From a virus, in the IMG/VR virus record IMGVR_UViG_3300025645_003552, positions 1 to 20,480 of that record: a DNA stretch of 20,480 nt. One strand, given 5' to 3'. The notes beneath the pieces were generated by a model that was given only the letters and a program-made list of their open reading frames with translations, did not search any database and was not told the origin of the DNA. Each line of letters begins with the position of its first letter. Positions within the stretch are counted from its first letter, which is position 1. The translations under genes and the position numbers were made by a program. Below are positions 13,786-20,459 of this stretch, in pieces.

Positions 13786-15642
13786 ATGAAAAAATGGATT
13801 ATCTCTATCTTGGTTATTATTATATTTTGTGGTATACGTTTTGTAGACCCTTGGTTTCTGGACATGGTGCGAATGAAAGCACTAGACCAACATCAAAGAA
13901 CACAACAAGAAGAAATCTCAGATAAAATTGTAACAGTAGAAATAGATAATGAATCTATAAGAGAACGTGGTCAATGGCCATGGCCTAGAAATGAATTAGC
14001 AAAAGATATTGAAGAGTTGTATCGTATGGGAGCTGCAATTGTTGTAGTGCCTATACTGTTTGCAGATGCAGATAGAATGGGTGGTGATCAACAATTTGAT
14101 GAAATGTTGAAGAAGACTCCCACCATCATAGGTCAAATACCAGCAAACGAAACTAAAGGCAATCCTATTTCCAGAGGAGTAGCAACAATAGGTACGCCAT
14201 GGCAACCTTGGGTGTATAACTATACAGGTGCGGTTGGGCCAATAGAACCTTTTGCAAAATCAGCAATAGGTGTTGGTATGATGTTAGTTGCACCAGAGGG
14301 TGATGGTGTAGTTCGTAGAATGCCTTTAGTAGTTCAGATAGACGGACAACTATACCCATCATTATCTATGGAGATATTAAGAGTAGCTGCTGGTGATCTC
14401 AGTTACCAGATGAAAACTGGTGAGGGTGGTATCGAAGCACTACGCATACCAAAATACAAAAAGGTACTGACTGATGCGAATGGTGCAGTCTGGATTGATT
14501 TCAAATGGAAAACAAAAACCTATGCACTAAACAAATTGTATATAAACGAATTATTTGAAGAATTAAATTTCAACGGAAAGATTGTTATACTTTCACCAAC
14601 TGCGTCTGGTATTGATAATCCAGTTGCAACACCAGTTGGAGTTATTCAAAGTCATGATTTGATAGCTGCATCTATAACAACTATGATGACAGGAAGAAAC
14701 ATCACAAGGCCATTCTGGTCTGACTTAGCAGAGCTGTCAGTTACCCTAGTAACATCATTGGTACTAACTGCCGTGGTGTTAACACTAAGTTGGTATTTCG
14801 GTGCAATACTTCTACCTTTGTTCCTTGCAGGGTCTTACTATGGTAGTTCATACCTATTTACCGAATATAGTTATTTAATAGATTGGTCATACCCTGTTCT
14901 GACTATGTTTGTGGTTTGGTCGGTTGCAGCTTTCCTACGGTTCATGGAAGAATTTAGATTGCGTCAACAGATTAAGAAACAGTTTGAGCATTACCTTGAC
15001 CCAAGACAGGTTGCGGTTTTACAGAAAAATCCAGAGGCATTAAAACTTGGTGGTGAACGTAGAGAGATGAGCTTTCTCTTTATGGACATTGTTGGGTTCA
15101 CTCCTATATCAGAACACTACAAAAACAATGATGACCCAGAGGGGTTAGTTGACTGTATCAATGATTACCTAGATCGTATGACTAAGATAGTCTTGAATAA
15201 TGGTGGAACGGTAGACAAGTATATGGGTGATTGTATTATGGCATTTTGGAACGCACCACTGGATTGTGAGAACCATGCAGAAATGGCAGTTCGTACCTCT
15301 ATGGAGTGTGCGGTGGAGACTGAGAACCTAAAGGCTGCATGGAAGGAGAAAGGACTACCAGAGATTAATATCGGTAGTGGAGTCAATACAGGAACGTGTA
15401 TTGTGGGTAATATGGGTAGTAGCACCAGATTTGACTATTCGGTTATCGGTGATGCAGTCAATCTGGCTGCAAGATTAGAGGCATCTACTCGTAACTATAA
15501 GACTCGCGGTGGCGGTATTGTCAATACGATTTACTCATCATATACCCAAGAACAGCTACCAGATGACCTAAAAGGTGTCGAATTGGACAAAATTAAGGTC
15601 AAAGGTAAGGATGAATTGATAACTATTTTCAAACCTCGTTAG
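13786..15642 (+). CDS. CHASE2-domain class III adenylate cyclase
   Basis: 618 residues. One N-terminal membrane helix (about 4-20), a periplasmic CHASE2 sensor (about 21-310; VTVEIDNESIRERGQWPWPR, FADADRMGGDQQFD), three further helices (about 318-390), then a cytoplasmic class III cyclase (about 425-615). Catalytic residues are complete: metal Asp434 (FMDIVGF) and Asp482 (KYMGD), base-selecting Lys478 with Ser552 where Asp or Thr is usual, and transition-state Asn559 and Arg563 (NLAARLE). Lys478 points to ATP, so the product is probably cAMP. In bacteria, CHASE2 cyclases sit beside FecR genes, as here. A membrane cyclase with an outside-facing sensor is unexpected in a lytic-type phage. It is the last gene of the late operon. 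Confidence 0.93.
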   Translation: MKKWIISILVIIIFCGIRFVDPWFLDMVRMKALDQHQRTQQEEISDKIVTVEIDNESIRERGQWPWPRNELAKDIEELYRMGAAIVVVPILFADADRMGGDQQFDEMLKKTPTIIGQIPANETKGNPISRGVATIGTPWQPWVYNYTGAVGPIEPFAKSAIGVGMMLVAPEGDGVVRRMPLVVQIDGQLYPSLSMEILRVAAGDLSYQMKTGEGGIEALRIPKYKKVLTDANGAVWIDFKWKTKTYALNKLYINELFEELNFNGKIVILSPTASGIDNPVATPVGVIQSHDLIAASITTMMTGRNITRPFWSDLAELSVTLVTSLVLTAVVLTLSWYFGAILLPLFLAGSYYGSSYLFTEYSYLIDWSYPVLTMFVVWSVAAFLRFMEEFRLRQQIKKQFEHYLDPRQVAVLQKNPEALKLGGERREMSFLFMDIVGFTPISEHYKNNDDPEGLVDCINDYLDRMTKIVLNNGGTVDKYMGDCIMAFWNAPLDCENHAEMAVRTSMECAVETENLKAAWKEKGLPEINIGSGVNTGTCIVGNMGSSTRFDYSVIGDAVNLAARLEASTRNYKTRGGGIVNTIYSSYTQEQLPDDLKGVELDKIKVKGKDELITIFKPR

Positions 15643-15672
15643 AAATCAATAACTTACGCTCAGCGATTTGCC

Positions 15673-15701
15673 TTGACAAATCCTGTCCAATCCCTTATAA
15701 T
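15673..15701 (+). promoter_or_regulatory. Perfect sigma70 promoter (early type)
   Basis: TTGACA, 17-base spacer, TATAAT: both hexamers exact. It lies in the 90-base gap after the cyclase and drives the small gene at 15733. The 50 bases from 15671 resemble those from 15966 without gaps (38 of 50 by hand count), so the same promoter and leader were duplicated. The leader also holds an 8-codon ATG...TGA frame (15713-15736) that ends on the next ATG. Confidence 0.88.
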
Positions 15702-15732
15702 GGTTACATAAGATGAAAAAAGAGGTGACTAA

Positions 15733-15960
15733 ATGAGTCGAGTGAAAAATTGGGTGATGGACATGGAAGAGTACACAATTGATGCAGCTGCAGAGGTACT
15801 TTCAGATGTAGAAAACATCACCAGCAAAGAAGCAATTCTCTCAAATGTAATCGCATACGTCAAAGAACGTATGGAAATTGTTGATGAAAGTTACATAAAA
15901 GAGTATTTTGAAATGAATATTGACGAGTGGCGATTTGAGTTTAATTCAAAATATATCTAA
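15733..15960 (+). CDS. Small conserved early phage protein
   Basis: 75 residues, acidic, helical, starting MSRVKNWVMDMEEYTIDAA, with AGAGGTG 5 bases before the ATG. The opening MSRVKNWxMDMEEY is one I recall from short marine T4-like phage proteins; no function is known. It has its own perfect promoter and lies in a group of small early-type genes, so it may act on the host early in infection. Confidence 0.72.
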   Translation: MSRVKNWVMDMEEYTIDAAAEVLSDVENITSKEAILSNVIAYVKERMEIVDESYIKEYFEMNIDEWRFEFNSKYI

Positions 15961-15967
15961 TCAGGCC

Positions 15968-15996
15968 TTGACAAACCCTGTTCGGTGTGTTAATAT
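15968..15996 (+). promoter_or_regulatory. Sigma70 promoter (second copy of early cassette)
   Basis: TTGACA, 17-base spacer, TAATAT. It is in exact register with the promoter 295 bases upstream, including a shared CCTTGACAAA start and a shared ATAAGATGAAAAA leader. It drives the gene at 16008. Confidence 0.8.
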
Positions 15997-16007
15997 AGCT
16001 ATATAAG

Positions 16008-16475
16008 ATGAAAAAAGTGAGTAAAAATATGAAGTTTGAATTCTTTTGTGACCAACCTCAGAAAAAAACTGTGTCAAGTCATGATCATGTAATCAACTCT
16101 AAATGTGAGTGGAATACGCTGTCTAACAAAAATGCAGAAATTAAAATATTTGATATTGTGATGGACGCAGTTGATTATGAAACTTTCATAAGACTCTATC
16201 ATGCAGCTCTAGTTTCAGAGTATGTTCCAAAAGATGCGATGGAAACCTATAGAATGTGGTGTGCTGACATTACTGAAATACTTCTCAACAACGAAGAGAA
16301 GAATTTAAGTAGGTTAAAGATCAAAGAGTATGCTTTGTGTCATCGTGATTTGAAAGACTACAAACAAGAGTTTGATTGGGAAATGGTTGCTTTAAAGAAA
16401 GCAAAAGAGAAGTACCCACCACGTTATAAAGCTCTGTACTACAGACCAGAAGTAAAACTTGCGTTGGCTGCATAA
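16008..16475 (+). CDS. Early-region protein of unknown function
   Basis: 155 residues (or 148 from ATG 16029). Comparison with the duplicated leader of the neighbouring gene puts the ribosome-binding region where codons 1-7 of the longer form lie, so MKFEFF at 16029 may be the real start. The protein is mostly helical and charged, with a CHRDLKDYKQEFDWEM stretch and no recognised domain. It has its own promoter. Confidence 0.62.
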   Translation: MKKVSKNMKFEFFCDQPQKKTVSSHDHVINSKCEWNTLSNKNAEIKIFDIVMDAVDYETFIRLYHAALVSEYVPKDAMETYRMWCADITEILLNNEEKNLSRLKIKEYALCHRDLKDYKQEFDWEMVALKKAKEKYPPRYKALYYRPEVKLALAA

Positions 16476-16522
16476 GGAAATTTTTATAAACCAGTAGGAA
16501 AATACGAAACATAAATACTATT

Positions 16523-16744
16523 ATGGATGCTTTTACACACACAATACTAGCAATGGGTGCTATTATTATATCATATTCTATCGGTAGATATATTCAAAAT
16601 AATACTCTGCACGAAAAAGTTGTGGGTTGGGTTCTTGACAAGTTAGAAGAAGACGGATTTATTCAAACCAGACTAGATAATTCTGGCGATAAAGAATTAA
16701 TTAAAATATCGGAAATTATTGAAAACCACATCAAAGGTACTTGA
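16523..16744 (+). CDS. Small membrane-anchored phage protein
   Basis: 73 residues. Residues about 5-22 form one membrane helix (THTILAMGAIIISYSIGRYI), followed by a soluble helix, VVGWVLDKLEEDGFIQTR, and a polar tail DNSGDKELIKISEI. The layout matches a short marine-phage family I recall only as hypothetical. No good ribosome-binding site is visible. CATAAATA (16510-16517), one base from the late consensus, is too close to the ATG to be a convincing promoter. Confidence 0.62.
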   Translation: MDAFTHTILAMGAIIISYSIGRYIQNNTLHEKVVGWVLDKLEEDGFIQTRLDNSGDKELIKISEIIENHIKGT

Positions 16745-16769
16745 CTTTTTATTCCAAATAGAGTATATT
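16741..16769 (+). promoter_or_regulatory. Sigma70-type promoter overlapping upstream stop codon
   Basis: TTGACT (16741-16746), 17 bases, TATATT (16764-16769). The -35 contains the TGA stop of the preceding gene. The predicted start of transcription, about 16776, is at or just before the first ATG (16777), leaving at most about 16 bases of leader if MPVYY at 16792 is the true start. Confidence 0.7.
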
Positions 16770-16776
16770 TTATATT

Positions 16777-17145
16777 ATGACTATGCATATGATGCCTGTA
16801 TATTATACCTCTAATAGTACACGCAAAAAGAAACCCACCAAAAACAAGAGAATTCTTGCAGCACGTGCTGAATACGATGCTTTTCTTCGTAAACACGGCT
16901 GTCACCCCGATCAACTCAAAAATAAACCTAAGAAGTTTGTCGAATGGAAAGGTCACGAGAATGTGTATCGTAGAGAAACAAAATACATACCTAGTCGTAT
17001 GGACATGGGCAACATAGATAGTTGCACCAAAAAAGACAATTCCGAAAGACTAAAAATATCAGCAAATTATACTATTGCGCCTGCATATAATAAAGGTGCA
17101 TATCAAGTAATACCAAAAGCAAATGTAAAGGACATTGGTAAATGA
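16777..17145 (+). CDS. Conserved basic phage protein of unknown function
   Basis: 122 residues, or 117 if it begins at MPVYYTSNS (16792), the form I recall in marine phages. Four in-frame ATGs lie within 16 bases (16777, 16783, 16789, 16792). A Lys/Arg-rich stretch (RKKKPTKNKRILAARAEYDAFLRKHG) is followed by polar, low-complexity sequence and the C-terminal NVKDIGK. Possibly nucleic-acid binding because of the basic N-terminus; not established. Its stop overlaps the bS21 start (ATGA). Confidence 0.66.
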   Translation: MTMHMMPVYYTSNSTRKKKPTKNKRILAARAEYDAFLRKHGCHPDQLKNKPKKFVEWKGHENVYRRETKYIPSRMDMGNIDSCTKKDNSERLKISANYTIAPAYNKGAYQVIPKANVKDIGK

Positions 17146-17345
17146 AAGTAGAAGTTCGCAGAGGCAATGTGGATAAAGCTATTCGAAGTATGAAAAAGAA
17201 ACTGGAACAAGACGGACTTTTCAACACACTTAGAGAGCGTGAGTTTTATGAATCAAGAGGAACAAAACGTAGAAAAAGTAAAGCAGCTTCAATTCGTAGA
17301 CAACAAAGAGAATTAAAGAAAAGAAAAGATGAACTTGGATATTAA
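17142..17345 (+). CDS. rpsU: Phage-encoded ribosomal protein bS21
   Basis: 67 residues matching bS21 closely: MKVEVRRGNVDKAIRSMKKK, then LREREFYESRGTKRRKSKA, matching the REFYE-x2-T-x-RK-x-KA core of bacterial S21, and a basic helical tail. bS21 binds the small ribosomal subunit near the anti-Shine-Dalgarno end of 16S rRNA and aids initiation. It is one of the few ribosomal proteins known to occur in phages. It starts by ATGA overlap with the previous gene. A phage copy may replace the host protein to favour phage messages; this is inference. Confidence 0.93.
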   Translation: MKVEVRRGNVDKAIRSMKKKLEQDGLFNTLREREFYESRGTKRRKSKAASIRRQQRELKKRKDELGY

Positions 17346-17385
17346 ATCAAATACTAAAAATTTTCTAGAGGGGGTAAATAGTAAT

Positions 17386-17928
17386 ATGGCACGAAAGAAA
17401 ATAATTGCTACTACGGATAATAGTAAATGGGAAGCACCCAAGAAACGTAAACCTCGCAAACCTATGACCGAGGAACAGAAGAAAGCTGCAAGTGAACGAC
17501 TTGCAAAAGCAAGAGCTGCAAGAGCTGCAAAGAACCCCGACTATGGTAAAACTGGTGTTCATACTAGTGTAAAACATTTAGAAGATGAACATCAATTACA
17601 CCCCGATAAAGTTAAAAATTGGATTAAGACACAGAAAGACCTTGCAAAAGTTCAGCGCATATCTGTAAGACAGAACATTAAAGGTGCAGCTGCAAAACTT
17701 GCTACCCACGAAGGATATGTTCGCAATATGCAATCTTATCTTCGTACTGGTGATTGGGTTGATGATTTTTATGGAGAATATCAACAGAATAAAGTAAAAC
17801 GGCGGTGTGTAGCATTATCATACTATTGGTATGGGCCCAAGAAAGGTCAACCAAAAAGAACTGTTGGTGTACTCTATCCCGATTTGGGTTATGTGTGGAC
17901 TGAGGAAATGGCTGACGAAGAGGATTAA
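17386..17928 (+). CDS. Conserved Lys/Ala-rich phage protein
   Basis: 180 residues from ATG 17386, which follows an AGAGGGGG site. A longer frame from 17329 adds 19 unlikely residues overlapping bS21. The N-terminus is very basic (PKKRKPRKPMTEEQKKAASERLAKARAARAAKNP, in parts), followed by HPDKVKNWIKTQKDLA, a helical region, RTGDWVDDFYGEYQQNKVKRRC, and YPDLGYVWTEEM. It belongs to a marine-phage conserved hypothetical family. The basic N-terminus suggests RNA or DNA binding, and its place after bS21 hints at a translation-linked role, which is only inference. Confidence 0.7.
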   Translation: MARKKIIATTDNSKWEAPKKRKPRKPMTEEQKKAASERLAKARAARAAKNPDYGKTGVHTSVKHLEDEHQLHPDKVKNWIKTQKDLAKVQRISVRQNIKGAAAKLATHEGYVRNMQSYLRTGDWVDDFYGEYQQNKVKRRCVALSYYWYGPKKGQPKRTVGVLYPDLGYVWTEEMADEED

Positions 17929-17932
17929 TGAT

Positions 17933-18319
17933 TTGGAAGAAGATAATGAACTTGGCAAAGTTATTAAGGGGCCATGGAAAGAAACACCCATAAAACAAAT
18001 TGACGAAATTGCAATAGACCTCGAAATAAAAAAAGCGTTTGCTGAAAATTTAACACAAGAATTAATTGTTCACATGATTCAAATGTGTCATAACCACGAA
18101 ATTGTAGTTGATAATGAAAAGTTTATACAAGACATTGGTATTATAATTGAGTTTACGAGAGGATTGATATATAGAGTAATGTTAATGGATTACCCCACAC
18201 ATGACATTGTAGATACATTTGTTAATGTTGTTTATGATGATGATGGAAAAAAGCATACTGAAGTTGATATGGAACAGTTGAGAGAAACCATTGAATCACT
18301 TCATAAGGATGAAGAATAA
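17933..18319 (+). CDS. Small conserved phage protein, probable TTG start
   Basis: About 129 residues if it starts at TTG 17933, which has GAAGAGG 9 bases upstream and follows the preceding stop by 4 bases. In-frame ATGs exist only far inside the previous gene (17831, 17891) and give unlikely N-termini. Features: VIKGPWKETP, then a helical region, FIQDIGIIIEFTRGLIYRVM, and YPTHDIVDTFVNV. The pattern matches a family of marine-phage hypotheticals. It shares a TAATG junction with the RNase H gene. Function unknown. Confidence 0.62.
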   Translation: MEEDNELGKVIKGPWKETPIKQIDEIAIDLEIKKAFAENLTQELIVHMIQMCHNHEIVVDNEKFIQDIGIIIEFTRGLIYRVMLMDYPTHDIVDTFVNVVYDDDGKKHTEVDMEQLRETIESLHKDEE

Positions 18320-19164
18320 TGATTTTAGTTGATATGAGTCAAATTTCAGTTGCAAGTGTTATGATGCATTTGCATATGACCAAAGAAACTAAACCAGATG
18401 ATAATATGGTTCGCCATATGATTTTGAATTCGTTACGAATGTATCGTACTCGTTTTAAGTCTGAGTTTGGTGAGTTAGTATTGTGCTATGATTCCAAACA
18501 CTATTGGAGGCGCGACTATTATCCAGAGTATAAAGCTTCTCGCAAAACTACCAGAAAGAAATCAAACCACGATTGGGATGCTATCTTTGAGTGCCTTAAT
18601 AAAATCAAAAAAGAATTCTCAGAGAATATGCCTTACAAGTTTGTAGAGGTATATGGTGCAGAGGCTGATGATATTATTGGCACTCTTAGTGCAGAATCCT
18701 GTGATGAAGTTATGATATTGTCTGGTGATAAAGATTTTATTCAATTACAAAAGTATCCTAATGTAAAACAGTATAGTCCGATTACTAAGAAAATGGTAGA
18801 CGGAGAAAATCCTGTTACCTATCTTCAAGAACATATTTTCAAGGGTGATACTAGTGATGGCATACCTAATGTGTTATCACCAGATAATACATTTACTGAA
18901 GGATTGCGCCAACGCCCGTTAGGTGCTAAAAAGATTTCATCTTGGGTTGACAATAACATTGATGATGTGTTGCCTAATGATGAAGTAAAACGTAACTACC
19001 AAAGAAATAAAAAATTGATTGATCTTACTTGTTGTCCAGAAGAATTGTCGTCTGAGATAATACATAAATATAAGGAAGCACCAGTTAATGATCGTAGTAA
19101 ACTACTGAACTATTTTATTAAAACGAGGTTAAAAACTCTAACTGAATCTATAGGAGAATTTTAG
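18319..19164 (+). CDS. rnh: T4 RNase H-like 5'-3' exonuclease (FEN/PIN family)
   Basis: 281 residues. In T4 this enzyme removes RNA primers and nearby DNA from Okazaki fragments. The acidic metal-binding residues of the FEN family are visible: Asp5 (LVDMSQ), Asp58 (CYDSKHYWR), Asp117-Asp118 (EADDIIG), Asp137 and Asp139 (SGDKDF), and Asp180 (GDTSDGIPN). The YPEYKASR motif (residues 68-75) is the basic helical arch element. The C-terminal helical part is as long as expected. It is paired functionally with the primase at 4086 although separated by about 14 kb. Its stop is 1 base before the next ATG. Confidence 0.93.
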   Translation: MILVDMSQISVASVMMHLHMTKETKPDDNMVRHMILNSLRMYRTRFKSEFGELVLCYDSKHYWRRDYYPEYKASRKTTRKKSNHDWDAIFECLNKIKKEFSENMPYKFVEVYGAEADDIIGTLSAESCDEVMILSGDKDFIQLQKYPNVKQYSPITKKMVDGENPVTYLQEHIFKGDTSDGIPNVLSPDNTFTEGLRQRPLGAKKISSWVDNNIDDVLPNDEVKRNYQRNKKLIDLTCCPEELSSEIIHKYKEAPVNDRSKLLNYFIKTRLKTLTESIGEF

Positions 19165-19165
19165 A

Positions 19166-19645
19166 ATGGACTTATTAATATCAGAAATTTTGGACAAGGT
19201 GTCCAAAGCAAAAACAAAACAAAACAAGATTGCTCTGTTAAAAGAGCATGATAGCCAAGCACTAAGAATGGTTATCAAGGCATCATTTGATCCCAAAATC
19301 AAATGGGCATTACCAGAAGGTGAAGTTCCTTTCAAAAGAAACGAAGCACCAGCTGGCACTGAACATAGTGTTCTTGCGTATGAGTCTAGAAAACTATATC
19401 ATTATATTAAGGGTGGTAATGGTGATTTATCTCAGAGTAAAAGAGAAACAATGTTTGTTCAAATGCTTGAAGGTTTGCACGAATCTGAAGCAGACGTTCT
19501 TGTAGCTGCAAAAGATGGTGTACTCCATCAAATGTATAAGGGTTTGTCAGCAAATGTTGTAAAGGAAGCTTTCAACTGGACTGATGAGTTTATGGTAGAT
19601 GACCACGCTGTTTATCATCAGATGCCAGGCCCTGCGAATGGTTGA
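19166..19645 (+). CDS. DUF6433 family phage protein
   Basis: 159 residues, matching what I know of the DUF6433 family in T4-like marine phages: N-terminal LISEILDKVSKAKTKQNKIALLKEHDS, FDPKIKWALPEGEVPF, then ESRKLYHYI, MLEGLHESEADVL and the C-terminal KGLSANVVKEAFNW. Function unknown. It sits one base after the RNase H gene, as it commonly does with replication genes, so a helper role in replication or transcription is plausible but not shown. Confidence 0.8.
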   Translation: MDLLISEILDKVSKAKTKQNKIALLKEHDSQALRMVIKASFDPKIKWALPEGEVPFKRNEAPAGTEHSVLAYESRKLYHYIKGGNGDLSQSKRETMFVQMLEGLHESEADVLVAAKDGVLHQMYKGLSANVVKEAFNWTDEFMVDDHAVYHQMPGPANG

Positions 19646-19697
19646 TGACCTCGCAGAAATGGAATTAAAAACTAAGTATAATAAAAAGGGTCTTTAA
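19638..19697 (+). CDS. Possible 19-residue micro-ORF
   Basis: ATG 19638 to TAA 19697 encodes MVDDLAEMELKTKYNKKGL, overlapping the DUF6433 stop by 8 bases and ending 4 bases before the cell-wall hydrolase gene. It fills the only gap between these genes, and the composition is a plausible acidic-then-basic helix. No ribosome-binding site is clear. It may be chance. Confidence 0.3.
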   Translation: MVDDLAEMELKTKYNKKGL

Positions 19698-19701
19698 TAT
19701 A

Positions 19702-20220
19702 ATGAATGGAATTGAACAGCTAGTGGTCGGCACAATGTTTGGTGTTGTTGGTGCAGTTGCTCAACCTTTACCAGAAGATGTAAAGTCTAAATCGGTAGAA
19801 TGTCTTGCACTCAACATGTATCACGAAGCAAGGGGTCAGGGTACTGCTGGGGAACTTGCGGTGACTACTGTTGTAATGAACAGAGTTAATGACTCAAGGT
19901 TTCCTAATACTATATGTGGAGTGGTAAAACAAGGCCCGACTCGACCATCATGGAAAGACCCTAAAATTTCATTTCCCATTAAACATAAATGTCAATTTAG
20001 TTGGTATTGTGATGGTAAAAGTGATAAACCAAGAAATAAAAAAACTTATGCGAAAATGTTAGATTTTGCAGATGCAATATTAAGCAATAAGTTGTTGTAC
20101 TTAGATATTACTGATGGTGCTACGCACTATCACGCCGATTATGTCAATCCTTCTTGGGCAAAAACAAAAACAAAAACTGTAGAAATACAAGATCATATTT
20201 TTTATCGTTGGGAAAAATAA
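19702..20220 (+). CDS. SleB-like cell-wall hydrolase (probable endolysin)
   Basis: 172 residues of the Hydrolase_2 (SleB/CwlJ) family, which cleaves peptidoglycan as a lytic transglycosylase or muramidase-type enzyme. Key stretches are ALNMYHEARGQG with catalytic-type Glu42, AVTTVVMNRVNDSRFPNTICGVV, CQFSWYCDGK, and THYHADYVNPSWAKT. The N-terminus (VVGTMFGVVGAVAQ) is a weak signal or signal-anchor helix, so it may reach the periplasm by a signal-arrest-release route. It acts with the spanins at 1703-2462, although about 17 kb away, so the lysis genes are split. Confidence 0.85.
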   Translation: MNGIEQLVVGTMFGVVGAVAQPLPEDVKSKSVECLALNMYHEARGQGTAGELAVTTVVMNRVNDSRFPNTICGVVKQGPTRPSWKDPKISFPIKHKCQFSWYCDGKSDKPRNKKTYAKMLDFADAILSNKLLYLDITDGATHYHADYVNPSWAKTKTKTVEIQDHIFYRWEK

Positions 20221-20222
20221 AT

Positions 20223-20459
20223 ATGTCTGATAATATAATATCCTTATCAGATTTAATTGAGCAAAGGCTTCGTAAACAACAAGAGATAGATTACTATAAA
20301 GAAACTCTTATAAAGTTGGAACGAAAAATTGGTGAGCTTAGTAAAGAAGTAGGTATTACTTCTTTAATTATTGATATGATTGAGACTGAAAGGGTCTTGA
20401 CAATTGATGAGAAGCTTGGTAAAATGTTACTATTGAATGATAAAAAGAGAACCAAATGA
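20223..20459 (+). CDS. Small helical phage protein of unknown function
   Basis: 78 residues from ATG 20223. A longer frame from 20154 runs inside the hydrolase gene and is not used. Sequence: MSDNIISLSDLIEQRLRKQQEIDYYKETL and a long amphipathic helix (LIKLERKIGELSKEV), then ITSLIIDMIETE and a short tail. It resembles coiled-coil hypotheticals common in marine T4-like phages. Its 3' end holds a promoter for the next gene and overlaps the next start. Confidence 0.66.
   Translation: MSDNIISLSDLIEQRLRKQQEIDYYKETLIKLERKIGELSKEVGITSLIIDMIETERVLTIDEKLGKMLLLNDKKRTK
20397..20425 (+). promoter_or_regulatory. Sigma70-type promoter inside the previous gene
   Basis: TTGACA (20397-20402), exactly 17 bases, then TAAAAT (20420-20425). 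It lies within the 3' end of the small helical gene and 30 bases before the ATG at 20456, where a leader of ordinary length would be produced. Confidence 0.6.

Noticed and set aside
16510-16517. CATAAATA before the gene at 16523 as a late promoter
   Set aside because: One mismatch and only 5 bases from the ATG, so transcription would start inside the gene.
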